From Austropuccinia psidii (lineage: Eukaryota; Basidiomycota; Pucciniomycetes; Pucciniales; Sphaerophragmiaceae), in contig JALGQZ010000003.1 of assembly GCA_023105745.1 (NCBI GenBank), positions 47,882,196 through 47,946,195 of the forward strand: a stretch of DNA of 64,000 nucleotides. The letters are read 5' to 3'. The first letter of the stretch is position 1. Each line of letters starts with the position of its first letter. Positions 11,570 through 23,197 of this stretch are shown here, one piece after another. Under the pieces are notes generated by a model, which was not told the origin of the DNA, ran no database searches, and saw only the letters and a list, made by a program, of their open reading frames with translations. The position numbers and the translations under genes are program-made.

Positions 11570-13589
11570 ATGGCCCAAACCCCGGGAAATTCACATGAAT
11601 TCAATGAACGACCAACTTCAGCCCCAGAGAGTGGAAGTGAAATCTCTGATATCGCCAGTAGTCGTGAATCAGGCATTGAAGTAGAGAGCCAGTCTCATGA
11701 AGATAATCAAGATCCACCAGTTGTTCCAGAATGTGAGTATGCATCCATCTTGAATATTTCTAATCTCCCAAAACCTGATATTGTGTCATAGCCTTTATTT
11801 CAGGTCAGCCTCCAAGCTCTCAGAAACCAAATTTTAAAAGTTATGAGAAGGAAAAGACTGTTGAACCTTGTGTACCGACAGAAGATGATGGGCAAGATGA
11901 TGTAATTTTCAGTGGGGAGATGGAAATTATATCCAAGGAACAATTTGTCTCCAACAATGCTCAAACAATCCCAAGGCTCGACAAAATCCAAAATCATAGT
12001 AAAATTCCTGATTATGTGCGTCAAAAGATTGCTGAAGCCATGAGCCTGCTCAAAATGGATTTGAACCGTAAGTCCATTACTAATTCAAAACAAAGTTGAT
12101 AAAAATAGCTGCTTACAATATATGGGCAGGTGTGGAGGTGGGAGAATCTCTACCTGAAGGATCTCGAGTCGTCATTGGATTTCCAGGCAAAGGATTAGGA
12201 AAAAGACCAAATATACATGCGACCAAAAAAACAAACGAAAAACGCCGTACCTTTGAAGCCGCAAACGATTCTCGCAATCAAGGTCATGAAATTATCAATG
12301 TTGAAGGGGACCATATTGATAATCAACCTCTGCATACTGAACCCCCCCCCAATACTCAATGAAACAATCCATGATGAAGCTCCACATACTGAAAGCCCCC
12401 CGATACCCAATGAAACAATGCATGATGCAACCCCTCCCGCCTCTCCTCGGAATATTCAAGCCTTTTAAGAAAGGGAAACAATTAAACATGATACAATGGG
12501 ATGAGATATGACTGATATAGTTCCTGACCCTGAGCCCGAAGTGTCATCGTCTGCTAATATTCAAGGAATATTTTTATCCCACATGGAAGAGTTTGCAGGC
12601 ATTTTGAATTATCATTCCAATATTACTCAACAATCATGGAAAAGGGGGCTTGATAATATCAATAGTATTTACAAAAAATTGATGGGACAATTTACCAACA
12701 AAAGATGCTCATACGTTCCTGCCTGTTGGTATTAAGGTGATCAGTAACCGAGAGCTTATAATGTTGGCCTGGCTGGAGGACCTTGAGATGGCAGGTGAGT
12801 TTTATCTTTGTGCATGATACATGATTATTGGCTGTTGACTGGTGATATAAATTGCAATATACAGGGTTAGATTTTTTTAAGCCAACCAAAACAGAAGTGT
12901 TTTTTGATCACAACATTTGGAATCTCAAATTGATGAAGGAATCAGCTAAACCTCCAGAGAATCTCCCAAAATCTGAACACTCCTTCTTCAAAATGGTTCA
13001 GAGCCTTCTTTACCCCGCCAATCCAGTTAAACATTTTTGGGCAAATGTTATGTTTGAATCCATTAGTTTAGTCTCATACAATGTGATTGCACCCAAACCA
13101 TATGTTGCACCAACATCAAATTCGACCAATCCTCTTGGACTCGAACGGGGGGCAGTTGAATACCTTGCCTCCTGGTTGAGTAAATAGAAGCAATGTGCAA
13201 CCCAACTCAGCATTGAAGGTGGCGGGGCTGACAATGAGATATCCACAAAGCCGCACAAGAACCTGGAGGATCTAATGGATACAGTTATCCATTTGATGAT
13301 TGCGTACAACATGGTACGTGCACATACAAAGGTCAAAGTTAATGGCATCAAAGGCAAACTCACGAACTCAAAAAAAAATGAGGCCATCAAAGATCTTTTG
13401 GCATGTCACAAGAATCTTAGAATAAATCAAATTTGCTATGGTATATTAGCGGCATTCTGTGCGGCGGGGGTTCGTGGTTTGATGGTATGCTCAGATGACT
13501 GGAGAACAAGCTCAGTTAAAGGGGCTTTATCACTAATTGACATTTCTGCAAAACTTTCAGAGGGTAAAAATCTAGTGGAGCCAGTGTGA
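11570..13589 (+). pseudogene. Cargo gene 1: spliced gene of unknown function, frameshifted
   Basis: The likely start is ATG at 11570 (MAQTPGNSHEF). Introns inferred from GT/AG and frame continuity are 11733-11803, 12068-12108, and about 12793 to 12865. The protein begins Ser/Glu-rich and acidic. It has a Pro-rich middle with a repeated PHTESPPIPNETMHD-like unit, and ends in a better-folded region (DFFKPTKTEVFFDHNIWNL; ICYGILAAFCAAGVRGLMV). Damage: a frame slip at a nine-C run (12345-12353), another at an A run near 12702, and an in-frame TAG at 13185-13187. I do not recognise the family. It sits between the left minisatellite and the TET/JBP gene in the same orientation. Confidence 0.6.
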
Positions 13590-14384
13590 CTACGTACTAA
13601 TAAGTATATATGTAATTTACTGAATAAAAGTTTCTTCTCATCAGAGTCTTTTAACCCCACTGTACCTCTTAGATTTGAATTTGCACAATGCTTAGTATTA
13701 GACTTTGGTGATTCCTGGGTGGCGAAACGCGGTCTTGGTTCAAGTGATGAGGTCACCTTGACGGTACCCAGGTCAGCTAAACTCACAACCAGGATTGACC
13801 TGTTTTAGATTAGCTTGTACTAGATAGATTGTAATTGAATTTTGCAAAGTGATTTATGAATTTAATAATCATGACTTCCTATACTACTACTGCCCGGATG
13901 ACACAGTCTGAGTACCAATAGTAATTGTACGGCGGCATGCCTCCGTACATCATTGCAAAGACTCTGACAAGACGCAAGCTGAGTCAGGCGTTGTGCCCGC
14001 GAGTAGCACAGGCGGGGGCATTGCGGGAAGTCGCATTTATCACTTCCCGCCAGCCCATAATAGGCCAAAGGTTCCTGTGTCTTACAAGAGGACTAGGATA
14101 GCTAGGGATCCGCAGCAGGATGCATATTGCATTTGCGTGTGCTTGCAATATTCCAAATGGTTGGATTGGAAAAAGATTGCATGGGAACATCAATATGTAA
14201 AATTGTATAATGCACTATCCACTGCAATTTTCAGGTTCAGGTATTTGAGATCGCGAATTTGCAAAGGTCAGGTGTGATCTTTCTTTTTAGCTGCAATTAA
14301 AAAAGATTCATCAACCGCAATTCAATTTAGGTGATATTAATAAATCAGTAATCATTTGGTTTCATTTCATTTTCTGCTGAAAGC
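13590..14384. other. Intergenic region between cargo gene 1 and the TET/JBP gene
   Basis: It holds the palindrome at 13926-13949 and no convincing gene. Small open frames here (13862-14068, 14018-14277) have no recognisable domain. The last 150 bp before the ATG at 14385 are AT-rich, as expected for the TET/JBP promoter. Confidence 0.4.
13926..13949. repeat. Palindrome P1 (GGCATGCC centre)
   Basis: A 24-bp near-palindrome with arms TGTACGGCG and CTCCGTACA around GGCATGCC. Close relatives occur at 15831-15854 and 30469-30492, all inside the DNA transposon. Confidence 0.85.
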
Positions 14385-15706
14385 ATGCCATTCACGAAAA
14401 AAGGAAAAGAGCGTAAAAGGGAACTGGCAAGAAAGGGTTGGGCTGAGGAAGGAAAGTGTGAGTTGCTCGCTTAATCTCAGTGTATATATATAGATATATA
14501 TATATTCTTCAACATTTATGTGGCACCCTCATTGGGCCCCACGGAAGAACATTGGCTTTAGTCGGTTCAGATTGTGCCAATGTCATGTGGGCTCCAACAG
14601 GGAAGTCAAAGGATGTGTGCCAAAGAAAGCTCCTTGGCAGTATCTGATATCTTGTGTGCTTCAACACATAGTGATCCCTCAACCACTCGGGAATAGTAGC
14701 AGATCCCAAAAGACAAATGAGCGCAAAACGACCTGAATGAATAGGTTGTTTTCCTCCTCTTGCCCAACAGCACAAATATCACCCCAAGTGAAATTCGGAG
14801 GGTTGTGGATGTCAATCAGATCAAACGCATTCACTTTGGCCGTGTACCAATTTTCTCTTCAACCGGATTACTCATTGCCCTTGTCGAATTCCGACCATTC
14901 ACAACAATGAGTGAAGTTGAGGTCAATCAATGGGATGAATTATCACAATTCTTATTTCGCGAAAAGAGATTCACCGACCCGATTGCAGCCAATGGAGCAT
15001 TACTGGAGGGATTTATGTTCGCAATTGGGTGGCGCAAATGCAGCACAAAGAATGAACAATTTGGTCTGTATGGAAGTGTCGGGAAAATTGAAAACGCAAA
15101 AGATGAATGGCAGAACCAAGGTCCCAATCTTAGCTTGGTGGGTTGCATTCTAGGTCAATCCTTACGATATGTTGGGGATAATTTATTTGAGAAGATTCAA
15201 AATTTCTACAATTCATTGGGGGTTCCGTCTTTTGATCAAGTCAACTATGAAGGCAATATTCCGGCAAATCAGGGTTCATTCGACTTCGCTTCCGCACTCA
15301 CTTTCACCATGAATGGATTCAAAAACGCACCTCATGTTGATAAGGATGCATCTCTGTATGCTTCGGGATGGTGGTTTCAAGCTGATAAGCGGACCGGCCA
15401 AATTCAAAGAGATGCATCAAAGCGGTGTACAGGGGGAAAATTGATTTTCCCAAATGAGCATTTTTGGATTGATCTATCCGCATGTCATGGGCTCATTCAG
15501 GTAGTGTGGGCCAGTAGTACATTTGTTCATTATACTGATCAGCGCAGGACAACAAAAGCACGACACTAGTGGGTATGTCCTCACAATGCTCAAGCAGGTT
15601 AGCAGAAACAATGTGGCAAAAAAGCCATGGCTATTATGAGATTGGCGAGAGAGCGGGCTATCAAATCAGGGATGGTAATACAATCTCATGCCAATTCAAA
15701 GAATGA
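14385..15706 (+). CDS. TET/JBP-family 2-oxoglutarate/Fe(II) dioxygenase (fungal type), one frameshift
   Basis: The family oxidises 5-methylcytosine or thymine methyl groups in DNA in the nucleus. Exon 1 probably runs from ATG 14385 (MPFTKKGKERKR, basic) to a donor near 14456; exon 2 begins after CCCAACAG at 14771. Expected iron ligands are visible: HVD at about 15333-15341 (residues 192 and 194 of the uninterrupted frame opened at 14760) and the distal His in FVHYT (about 15528). Between them lie GGKLIFPNEHFWIDL and GLIQVVW, matching the double-stranded beta-helix core. After YTD near 15540 the frame shifts by one base, and a clearly coding tail continues (QDNKSTTLVGMSSQ to CQFKE) to TGA 15704-15706. 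It is followed by a palindrome and minisatellite 2. Family assignment is confident; activity of this copy is not. Confidence 0.82.
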
Positions 15707-15830
15707 GGAGATTTGCATGTGTGTTGGGTGAGTAATGGTGTGGTAAGGCAGAGGACAATATACACCAGGATTGGATGGATTCAAGTGCGGGAGATGGGTG
15801 TCTCACATGAAAAAGGGGTGAAGTGGATTA

Positions 15831-15854
15831 TGTACGGTGGCATGCCATCGTACA
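15831..15854. repeat. Palindrome P2 (GGCATGCC centre)
   Basis: A 24-bp near-palindrome, arms TGTACGGT and ATCGTACA around GGCATGCC, 125 bp after the TET/JBP stop. With P1 it brackets the TET/JBP gene. Confidence 0.85.
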
Positions 15855-15904
15855 TCTGTCCTGGTTTTTTGCTATTGTCCAGGATGCCAATGCTTCACAC
15901 GCAA

Positions 15905-16252
15905 GTCCTTATGCTTGTGCAGGTTCCGACAATGGTAAAAGTTCCTTACGCCTATGCGGGGTGCCGACGCTACACACACCAAGCCTTACGCCTGTGCAGG
16001 CTCCCGAAAATTTACACGCCAATCCTTACGCTTGTGAAGGTTCCCCACAATGCTGAAAATTTCTTGGCCTGTGCAGGATCCCAAGAATTCACACGCCAAT
16101 TCTTATGCCTGTGCAGGCTCCCAACAATTCACACACCAATCCTTATGCCTGTGCAGGCTCCCAACAATTCACACGCCAATCCTTACGCCTGTGCAGGTTC
16201 CAGACAAGTCACACGCCAATCCTTACGCTTGTGAAGGTTCCAGACAATTTAA
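15905..16252 (+). repeat. Minisatellite 2, 40-bp units
   Basis: About eight units, the last four very regular at 40 bp. Each has TCCTTACGCCTGTGCAGG, then CTCCCAACAATTCACACGCC. The first half of the unit is the core seen in minisatellite 1, in the same orientation. Overlapping open frames (15713-16234, 15823-16056, 16050-16268) are repeat translations, not genes. Confidence 0.88.
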
Positions 16253-16655
16253 ACAATTCAATACATGAGTAAGATTAATAGCGTGTGACCATAGGAAAGG
16301 CCATGTTTCACAAATCTGGAGTGGATTGCTCACATGCGGGAAGCTCCCGCTTTTTTACAGTTAAGAATGGATATGGCTCTAAACCATGGAAGAAGAAAAT
16401 ATAGGAGACGGTAACGGCAACTATTGGCGCATTTTGGGAAAAAGAGGTTCACGAAAACAAATACTCACTCAAACTCTTGGTGGGACACTTACAAAAATAA
16501 TTCTCACGCAATCAGGGTTTTTCTCTAAGGAGGAAATAAGTAATTTTTACGTGAACAAAGAATGTAATAGAATTTGAACATAATAATAATTGAATACAAA
16601 TGATAATTTATTTAAAAGAAAGTATTAAAAATGATAAAAAGTGGAAATAATGAGA

Positions 16656-18004
16656 TTATTTTTTGAGGAATTTGGAGACTATCCCGGTTATGTCCTCCTT
16701 TGGATATGCCTCCAGTGCCTGGGCAAGGAGGGAGTTTAGTTTGTCCCGGAATTCCTGGTGCATCTCATTTCGATGAGTTGAATCCACGAAAGGAATCATG
16801 TGGAGCAAGCGGCGATGCTCCAACAAGATTTGGTTTATTGATTCGTGGACGATGGCTCGAGGAATCATTAGGGTCGGTCGCAGGTTGGTGAATTCCTGGC
16901 AAGCATTGTCGTGGGAATGAGAGGAGCTTGGCACCGGGGGGGAGGAGGAGGTTGGGTTCTCAGGGGCACTGGAAGGGATCTCTGGGGAGGGAACCAGGGT
17001 TGGAGTGGAGGGGAAGATGGCCGAGTCGGTGAAGAAGAAGGGGGAGGGGGAGGGGGATGGAGGGATCCGACGGGCGTATCGTCGATGATGATTATCGAGC
17101 GAGGAGTGGCGGGACGAGCTGGAGATGGTCGAAGAAAAAATGAAGAAAAGGGGATATGGATCAAAGAGAAAGAAGGGGTGACTTACCATAAGGCTCCTCC
17201 GTGGATTGCATAGGAGCCACCTCAGGTTCTGGCTCACGAGTCGTATCGTCCTCAGGTGGTTGGGACAATGGACTCGGGCCAGGAATAGGTGGCTCTTTGG
17301 TTCGGGAGGGTTCTAAAAAAGGAGTAAGAGTCCGTTCACTCAACTCGAAAGTGAAAGTGAAAATGAAATGAAACTTTGGCTGCTTACCGCAGAATAATTC
17401 CTCAGACCATCGGGTGCCACTCTGCCCTGGAGTGGGTTGCCGGGGGGTTTGCTCGCAAGGCAAACTAGGAACGGGAGAGTCTTCTTGGGGGGGATTCGGG
17501 GGGTTTTGTTCTATGAGTAATGGAAAAAAGTCAGTATTATTGCGTGAAGAGAAAGGAGATAAGGAGGAGAAAGAAAACTTACTTTGGCGTTTGAATCCCA
17601 TTGGTGACAAGACATGGTGACAATCAGCCCAAGCTCAAATGTCCTCTCGCCATCACCATCCTTCATCGGCCGGATAATCACTTCGCTCCGGTCGAGGAGT
17701 GAAGTGACCATCGGATGGTGGCCTAGGAGGGGGAGGGGACAGGGCTAATCGTCTGGAATCGTTCCCGTCAGCCTGTTTGGGGGGCCGGTGTCCATTCACG
17801 CTTGGAAATGGTTTCATCATTGTCGACCACAAAGGAGTCCTTGCAAGGGCGTCTTGGGCGGGAACTCCTCTGGCCTCGTGGTCGGAAGGGGCGGACAACG
17901 AACAAACATTTCTTGTGTGCTTGTCGGCAAGCATCACAAGCGTCGTTTCTCGTCGAGGAACGAATGCAGGGGATACCCCGCTTGGTGCATAAAGTGCACA
18001 ACAT
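16656..18004 (-). CDS. Zn2Cys6-cluster, proline-rich DNA-binding protein (spliced, frame slips)
   Basis: Reading right to left, the exon at 18004 starts MLCTLCTKRGIPC directly after a TTTTTAG acceptor, so an upstream exon or UTR exists. The six cysteines are spaced C-X2-C-X6-C-X9-C-X2-C-X6-C, the fungal Zn2Cys6 binuclear cluster spacing, followed by a basic stretch (RPRGQRSSRPRRP). Introns inferred: about 17789-17715 (donor GTGAAT, acceptor CTCCTAG), about 17588-17515, about 17389-17313 and about 17187-17120. The middle is Pro/Ser-rich and acidic. The C-terminal 70 residues (HESINQILLEHRR onward) look helical. Two one-base slips at C runs interrupt it. It may be the element's subterminal-repeat binding protein or a transcription regulator. 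Confidence 0.65.
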
Positions 18005-18429
18005 CTAAAAACAAAACAATTGAGGTTAGTAACTGCATACAAAGTAAACAATCAAGAAAGAAAATGAAGGTGTACGATGAATTATAAATTTAAAGCGTTA
18101 ACAAAATAAAGAACTCTACTTGGAAGGTTTTAAAAGTCTGGAAGAGAGTCGTGAAGGAAAATAAATATTAATATTGGTATGTAATGTCGACAAAAGTTTA
18201 AAAAAGAGGTAACACACGAGGTGGATAGAAGTGAGGTTCTGAACGGATCAGAAGAATAAACAAACAGGCAAAAGGCAGGGGAGTGGGGTTAGTGGAGTGC
18301 AAAAGACAAAAGTAGAAAGGCAGGAAGACCAAGGGGAATACACACAAGAAGGACGAACGCGGGTTAGGTTGAACAAAGTGGAGCGGGTGAGAAAGAAAGT
18401 GAAGGGCATGTCGTGTGATGATGGTCTTT
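18005..18429. other. Region upstream of the Zn2Cys6 gene
   Basis: No clear exon could be fixed, although at least one upstream exon or leader is implied by the splice acceptor just before 18004 (minus strand). The minus-strand frame at 18248-18505 is a candidate but has no recognisable motif. Confidence 0.35.
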
Positions 18430-19215
18430 TATACCATGGTGAAGCTGAGACGATCTCAGCAGTTGCAGCACCGGCAAAAGTCTCAGCTTCAAGGCGTGTG
18501 GGCAAAATTGAAGCTGAGCCGCAGCGAATGCTGCAACTGAGAAGTGAAATGCTCGCGTGAGGCAGAAGAACAATGGGGGTCTGGCTGAGTATTGCAATTT
18601 ATTGAATTGTCAAGCTCAGTAAAATCCCCTTTGTTTCCTTAAATAGCCACCCGATCACCCAGGAGGGTGGTTGTGAGGCCCTTGTTGAATGTGCATTGTG
18701 GGTGCAATGCACAAGTGACCCATGCAGAAATTCACCCAGTGAATTTGGTCACAAGTGACTGTGGCAAGATTACCGGTTGTATGGCCTGGTAATAGTATGT
18801 GAACAAAGGGGGGGGCTGTAACACAAGTGAATACAGCGTGAGCTTGCCTCGACCCATTGCTCAGGTTTGCTTTTGGGTCATAACTGAAATGCTCAGTGGC
18901 TGAACATTTTAATTTCACAGTAATTGAACTATTGATATAAAAATATGAAATGCACCATGCTGAGCCATTTCTCAGTCGTTAATGTATGCACACAATCTGA
19001 GCATTTGGCACAGCATTGGGTGACATTTCAGCCAGGTGCAGCATTTCACACACTTTGGTGAAGTGCTCCAAACTGAGCCTTCCAATGAACTAATGCAAAA
19101 ATAGTTCATTCCATGGCTTTACTGAGCACTTTCACACAGTTCTTTTGACCATGACATGCTCAGCTTGCATGTGAAAATCGGGTGAAATGCAATGCTGAGC
19201 ATGTGGCACATGAGC
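18430..19215. repeat. Cluster of CTGAG/CTCAG words
   Basis: Roughly fifteen copies of CTGAG or CTCAG, often GCTGAGC or TGCTCAG, occur in under 800 bp, for example near 18443, 18480, 18513, 18611, 18860, 18888, 18959, 18996, 19073, 19120, 19160 and 19193. Fewer than two are expected by chance. The spacing is irregular, so this is a binding-site-like cluster, not a tandem repeat. It lies in the divergent interval between the Zn2Cys6 and SNF2 genes. Confidence 0.55.
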
Positions 19216-20688
19216 TACGTATATGCAAACGATTGGAAGGTGGATACCCATTGGCTATATGCATGCAGGCTGAGGTAGCCTGCATGCTTCCTAATCTGTA
19301 CAGCCAACACTGTAGTACGCAGTACACCTTTGTAAATGTATGCTGCGGGGCATAGCAAAAGCGGTTCAACAATGTAACATGCAATCATGTTAAGCCATTG
19401 AGTCATATATCTCAACGGCATCCCTTTGATGCACCTTGTTGGAGAGCTCTGCCTAACTACGGCACAGATGTGGGTGTAATCCAAGTTGATGAAAGTGGGT
19501 CATAATGGGATGACTTATTATTTGGGTCATACACAAACAGTGGATTCACTCTGGTGCCATTGTCGGGCAAACTTTGACTGGCCGCGCTTGTTCATCACAC
19601 ATGCTCATTGGGGGGCAGGCACACACTTTCATACGCACCCCCAACGCGTCATACGCAGACAACTTTCACATGACTGGAAGACATTTTACTGCCAGTATTC
19701 TGACTGGCTACTTTCTTGGTCAGGTGGGCAGCTTGACTGCAGACGCTCACCCGCTCGCACGTGGAAACCTGAGGCCAATCAGTGTGGATTTGCTTCAGCC
19801 GCATCTGCATTAGAATAATCCCAACCTATGATTGCTGAGGCTCGTTATGTTTGCATGGGGATCTCCCACCACAGGTCATTTTCTACACGTTTTCACGCGC
19901 CCAGTGCATGTTGTGGCCCCTGGCTTGCAGCCAAAACATCCCTTGGGCGGGTGGCCTCTTTTGCCGGAGTTTGGTACACGCGTGAGGCAAAGACCCTGAT
20001 GCCAATCTCGCCGGATTCGTACCCACCTCAAACACAATAGGGGTGAATGTATATGTGGATCACAGTTCACAGCCCGCGCCCCCTTTGATCATCCCACACA
20101 TTCCTCCCTGGAAGCCCAGTAGGCATCAGTCAGCACAAAACTTCAGTAAAAACCAAGCTCATGTTTGGTGGCACGCCACCAAAAATATCTCACCCGCCCA
20201 CACACAAACATCCCCACAGTGAGATTGCCCTTTGAAACCGCCAACATTGCCCAGGAGGTCCCTGTGCAACAATTAACCTGGGGAAGATACGCTCATTGTT
20301 CGCTGTCACACCAGCAAACATGGCTGCATGTCTATAATATGCCCCTCCACAATAAGTTGCTACAACCCACCCAATTTTGGATATGCTAATGTCAACCTTG
20401 TTCCACCAAAGGTTTTGTAACTTGCTGCAGATCCAGCAGTCATATCAGTGCACCCACATTTTGGCCACCTTGCCTTGATATATGCCCCAAATCCGATATG
20501 AAAATTATGAGCCCAAGAGGCCCACCTCCATCAAGACCATGCCCGTAACCACAGGCCATACCCCCTTGAGCCCATTGCTGCCTCTCATATAAGTTCCCCA
20601 CCTGCACTTATTCTTCTTCATTCCCTTTAGCTAACCCTTCCCAATCATATAATTTCCAACTGTCCCCAAATAATTTAAAATAGCTATC
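19216..20688. other. Intergenic region upstream of the SNF2 gene, with palindrome P4
   Basis: No gene is recognised; the short open frames here lack motifs and overlap one another on both strands. It contains a perfect-arm inverted repeat, TTTGGTGGC at 20164 and GCCACCAAA ending 20183, similar in style to the GGCRTGCC palindromes. The last 60 bp before 20689 would hold the SNF2 promoter. Confidence 0.4.
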
Positions 20689-21011
20689 ATGTCAACCCCT
20701 TCACAGCCACTTTGCATTGGGATTATTAATATTTGTATTCAAATAAATAGTGATATAACCTTAAATCCTGAGAATTCCCACTTAGCTTCTTGGATTATCA
20801 TATGGCACAATCAACGCAACATATTCGTTTATCTCCCCAATCACCAGCGTGCTATTGGCTCTCTACCTGGAACCCTTTCCAAAACGTTGATACCATTCCT
20901 TGGGGCACCAAAACCTTTCATGCACTGTGGTCCTGGTGAGGCATGGATTGAAAATTGCCAATCCAATCCTACTCAAATATTATTTGTTGAGGGATTATTT
21001 ATGACTGATGC

Positions 21012-21129
21012 TGTGAGCCTGTGAGGTATGTATGACATACCCATAAGGCCACAAATGATTTTATAAACAGTTAATTTTGTCTTAAACAGACTTTTTAGTT
21101 GAATTTAAAATAAAAAATAATAAAAAATA
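21012..21129 (+). repeat. Truncated 5' LTR of element B
   Basis: It matches the first about 118 bp of the LTR at 23273, base for base as read. At about 21129-21131 the sequence switches to the RNase H coding region (GGTTTAGGAGCTGCTCTTCATC), the deletion junction. The junction lies in an A/T-rich run. Confidence 0.88.
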
Positions 21130-21257
21130 TTCTACATGATGGTTTAGGAGCTGCTCTTCATCAAGTTCAAATTGTCAATGACAAGCCTTATGAAGGTCCA
21201 ATTTGTTTCATTTCAAGACAAATTAAACCTACTGAGGCCAGATATGGAGCTAGCCAA

Positions 21258-23135
21258 ATGGAGTGCCTTTGCCTTGTTTGGGCTTTGGAAAAACTTCATT
21301 ACTATCTTGATGGTAGTGTGTTTGAAGTAATTACTGATTTTAATTCAGTTAAATCACTTCTTAACATGAAAACTCCAAACAGAAACATGTTAAGATGGCA
21401 GATTGCTATACAGGAGTATAGAGGCAATATGACCATAGTACATAAAGCCGGAAATATTCATAAGAATGCTGATGGCTTGAGTAGATGGGCATTACAAAAT
21501 ACACCTGATAATCCTGCCTATGTTCCTACAAGTGCAGAACCTCAAATTCCAATTGAAGGAATTAATATCACAGATGTTGGAACAGAATTCTTTGAAGAAG
21601 CTAGGGAAAGCTACAAGCAAGATAAGAATTGTCATATTCTTACTGCTCTACTTGACAAAGATTGTAAAGATGCAGCATTGGCTAATTCTCTAGATGATAT
21701 TTGGAAAACATCTTATGATAATGGAAGATTCCATTTGTTTGATGGTATACTATATCATAGATCTAAACACACATGTGTCATGGTCCTATGTAGTAGAATG
21801 TTGATTAACACAATACTACTAGAATGCCATGATAACATTTATTCTGGACATCTGTCTGAAGACAGAACAATGGATAGAATTAAGACATGTGCCTGGTGGC
21901 CATCTTGGAGAAAAGATGTCATTGAGTACTGTCATAGTTGTGATAGATGCCAGAAAGCCAATAAAGCCACTGGTAAAAGATTTGTTTTAATGATCCATAT
22001 TCAAGAACCAAGTACCCCATGGGAAGTGGTTCACATGGATTGGGTAACTGCCTTACCACCTGGAGGTGATAAAAGTTACAATGCATGTCTTGTTATTGTA
22101 GACAGATATAGCAAAACACCAATCTTTTTACCATGTCATAAAGATGACACAGCTATGGATACAGCTCTTTTAATCTGGAATAGAGTAATATCCCATACTG
22201 GTCTCTTTAAAAACATCATTAGTGACAGAGACCCAAAATTTACATCAGCCTTATGGACTAATTTACATAAGCTTTTGGGTACAAAATTATCATTCTCAAC
22301 AGCATACCATCCACAAACAGATGGCTTAGCAGAAAGAATGATTCAAACCCTTGAGGACATGATCAGGAGATTTTGTGCTTATGGCCTGGAGTTTAAAGAT
22401 TCTGACGGCTTTACCCATGATTGGTGTACTCTTATACCAGCATTGGAATTAGCCTATAAGACCTCCATCCATGCTTCCACAGGCAAGACCCCTGCAATGT
22501 TGGAAAAAGGATGGAACCCCAAACTTCCAGTTGATACTTTGAAGAAAGATCTAGTTGATATTCATCCAACTGCTTCAAGCTTTAAGTTTTTGCTTGATAA
22601 AATGAGGCACCATGCAAATCAAAGCATGAATGATGCCTTTGAATATGCTAAGCAAAAATGGGATAAAAGTCATAAAACCCCAGAATTCAAAGTAGGGGAC
22701 TTAATACTAGTTTCAACCTTGAACTTTAATAATATTAAAGGTCCAAAGAAATTGAAAGATTCCTTTGCAGGACCATTTATTATTAAAGCCCTTCATGGGA
22801 CAAATGCAGTACAAGTAGAACTGTCAGGAGAACTGGAAAATAAACATCCAACATTCCCTGTCAGTCTAATAAAGCATTACACTTCAAGTGACAAGGAATC
22901 ATTTCCTTTAAGAAATGAAACACCCTTAGAAGTACCCCCACTGGACCTAAGTGAGGAGAAAAAGGTACTGAAAGTCTTGAAAGAAAGAAGACTTAGGGGA
23001 AAAAATGAAAGAGAATACTTGGTCAGGTATAAAAATCCACAACATGAAGATGAGTGGATTGTAGAAACCAAAATACCTGATTCCCAAAGGTTTCTCAGAG
23101 GATTCAGACATGAGAGAAGACCAATTGCTAAATAA
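21258..23135 (+). CDS. 3' pol of element B: RNase H end, integrase, chromodomain
   Basis: A 625-residue open frame without stops. Residues 1-80 are the end of RNase H ([25 protein letters not shown]). The integrase zinc finger ([12 protein letters not shown], then CHSCDRCQK) lies near residues 195-240. The DDE core has [19 protein letters not shown] and GLAERMIQ, all three acids present. The C-terminal tail ([18 protein letters not shown]) resembles a chromodomain, as in chromoviruses, which guides integration to particular chromatin. ATG 21258 is an arbitrary start: the true polyprotein began in the deleted part. It serves here as the intact reference for the decayed pol of A. Confidence 0.9.
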   Translation: MECLCLVWALEKLHYYLDGSVFEVITDFNSVKSLLNMKTPNRNMLRWQIAIQEYRGNMTIVHKAGNIHKNADGLSRWALQNTPDNPAYVPTSAEPQIPIEGINITDVGTEFFEEARESYKQDKNCHILTALLDKDCKDAALANSLDDIWKTSYDNGRFHLFDGILYHRSKHTCVMVLCSRMLINTILLECHDNIYSGHLSEDRTMDRIKTCAWWPSWRKDVIEYCHSCDRCQKANKATGKRFVLMIHIQEPSTPWEVVHMDWVTALPPGGDKSYNACLVIVDRYSKTPIFLPCHKDDTAMDTALLIWNRVISHTGLFKNIISDRDPKFTSALWTNLHKLLGTKLSFSTAYHPQTDGLAERMIQTLEDMIRRFCAYGLEFKDSDGFTHDWCTLIPALELAYKTSIHASTGKTPAMLEKGWNPKLPVDTLKKDLVDIHPTASSFKFLLDKMRHHANQSMNDAFEYAKQKWDKSHKTPEFKVGDLILVSTLNFNNIKGPKKLKDSFAGPFIIKALHGTNAVQVELSGELENKHPTFPVSLIKHYTSSDKESFPLRNETPLEVPPLDLSEEKKVLKVLKERRLRGKNEREYLVRYKNPQHEDEWIVETKIPDSQRFLRGFRHERRPIAK

Positions 23136-23197
23136 AAAGTTTGAATTGTGTGCTTTAAATACTTGAAAGTATAAGTAGAGAGGTTGGACAGTGGATT

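Noticed and set aside
15567..15569. TAG as the genuine end or a nonsense mutation of the TET/JBP protein
   Set aside because: A clearly coding tail continues in another frame from about 15545 to 15706, so a frameshift explains it better.
10696..16252. CRISPR array
   Set aside because: Units are contiguous imperfect minisatellites without unique spacers, in a eukaryotic transposon.
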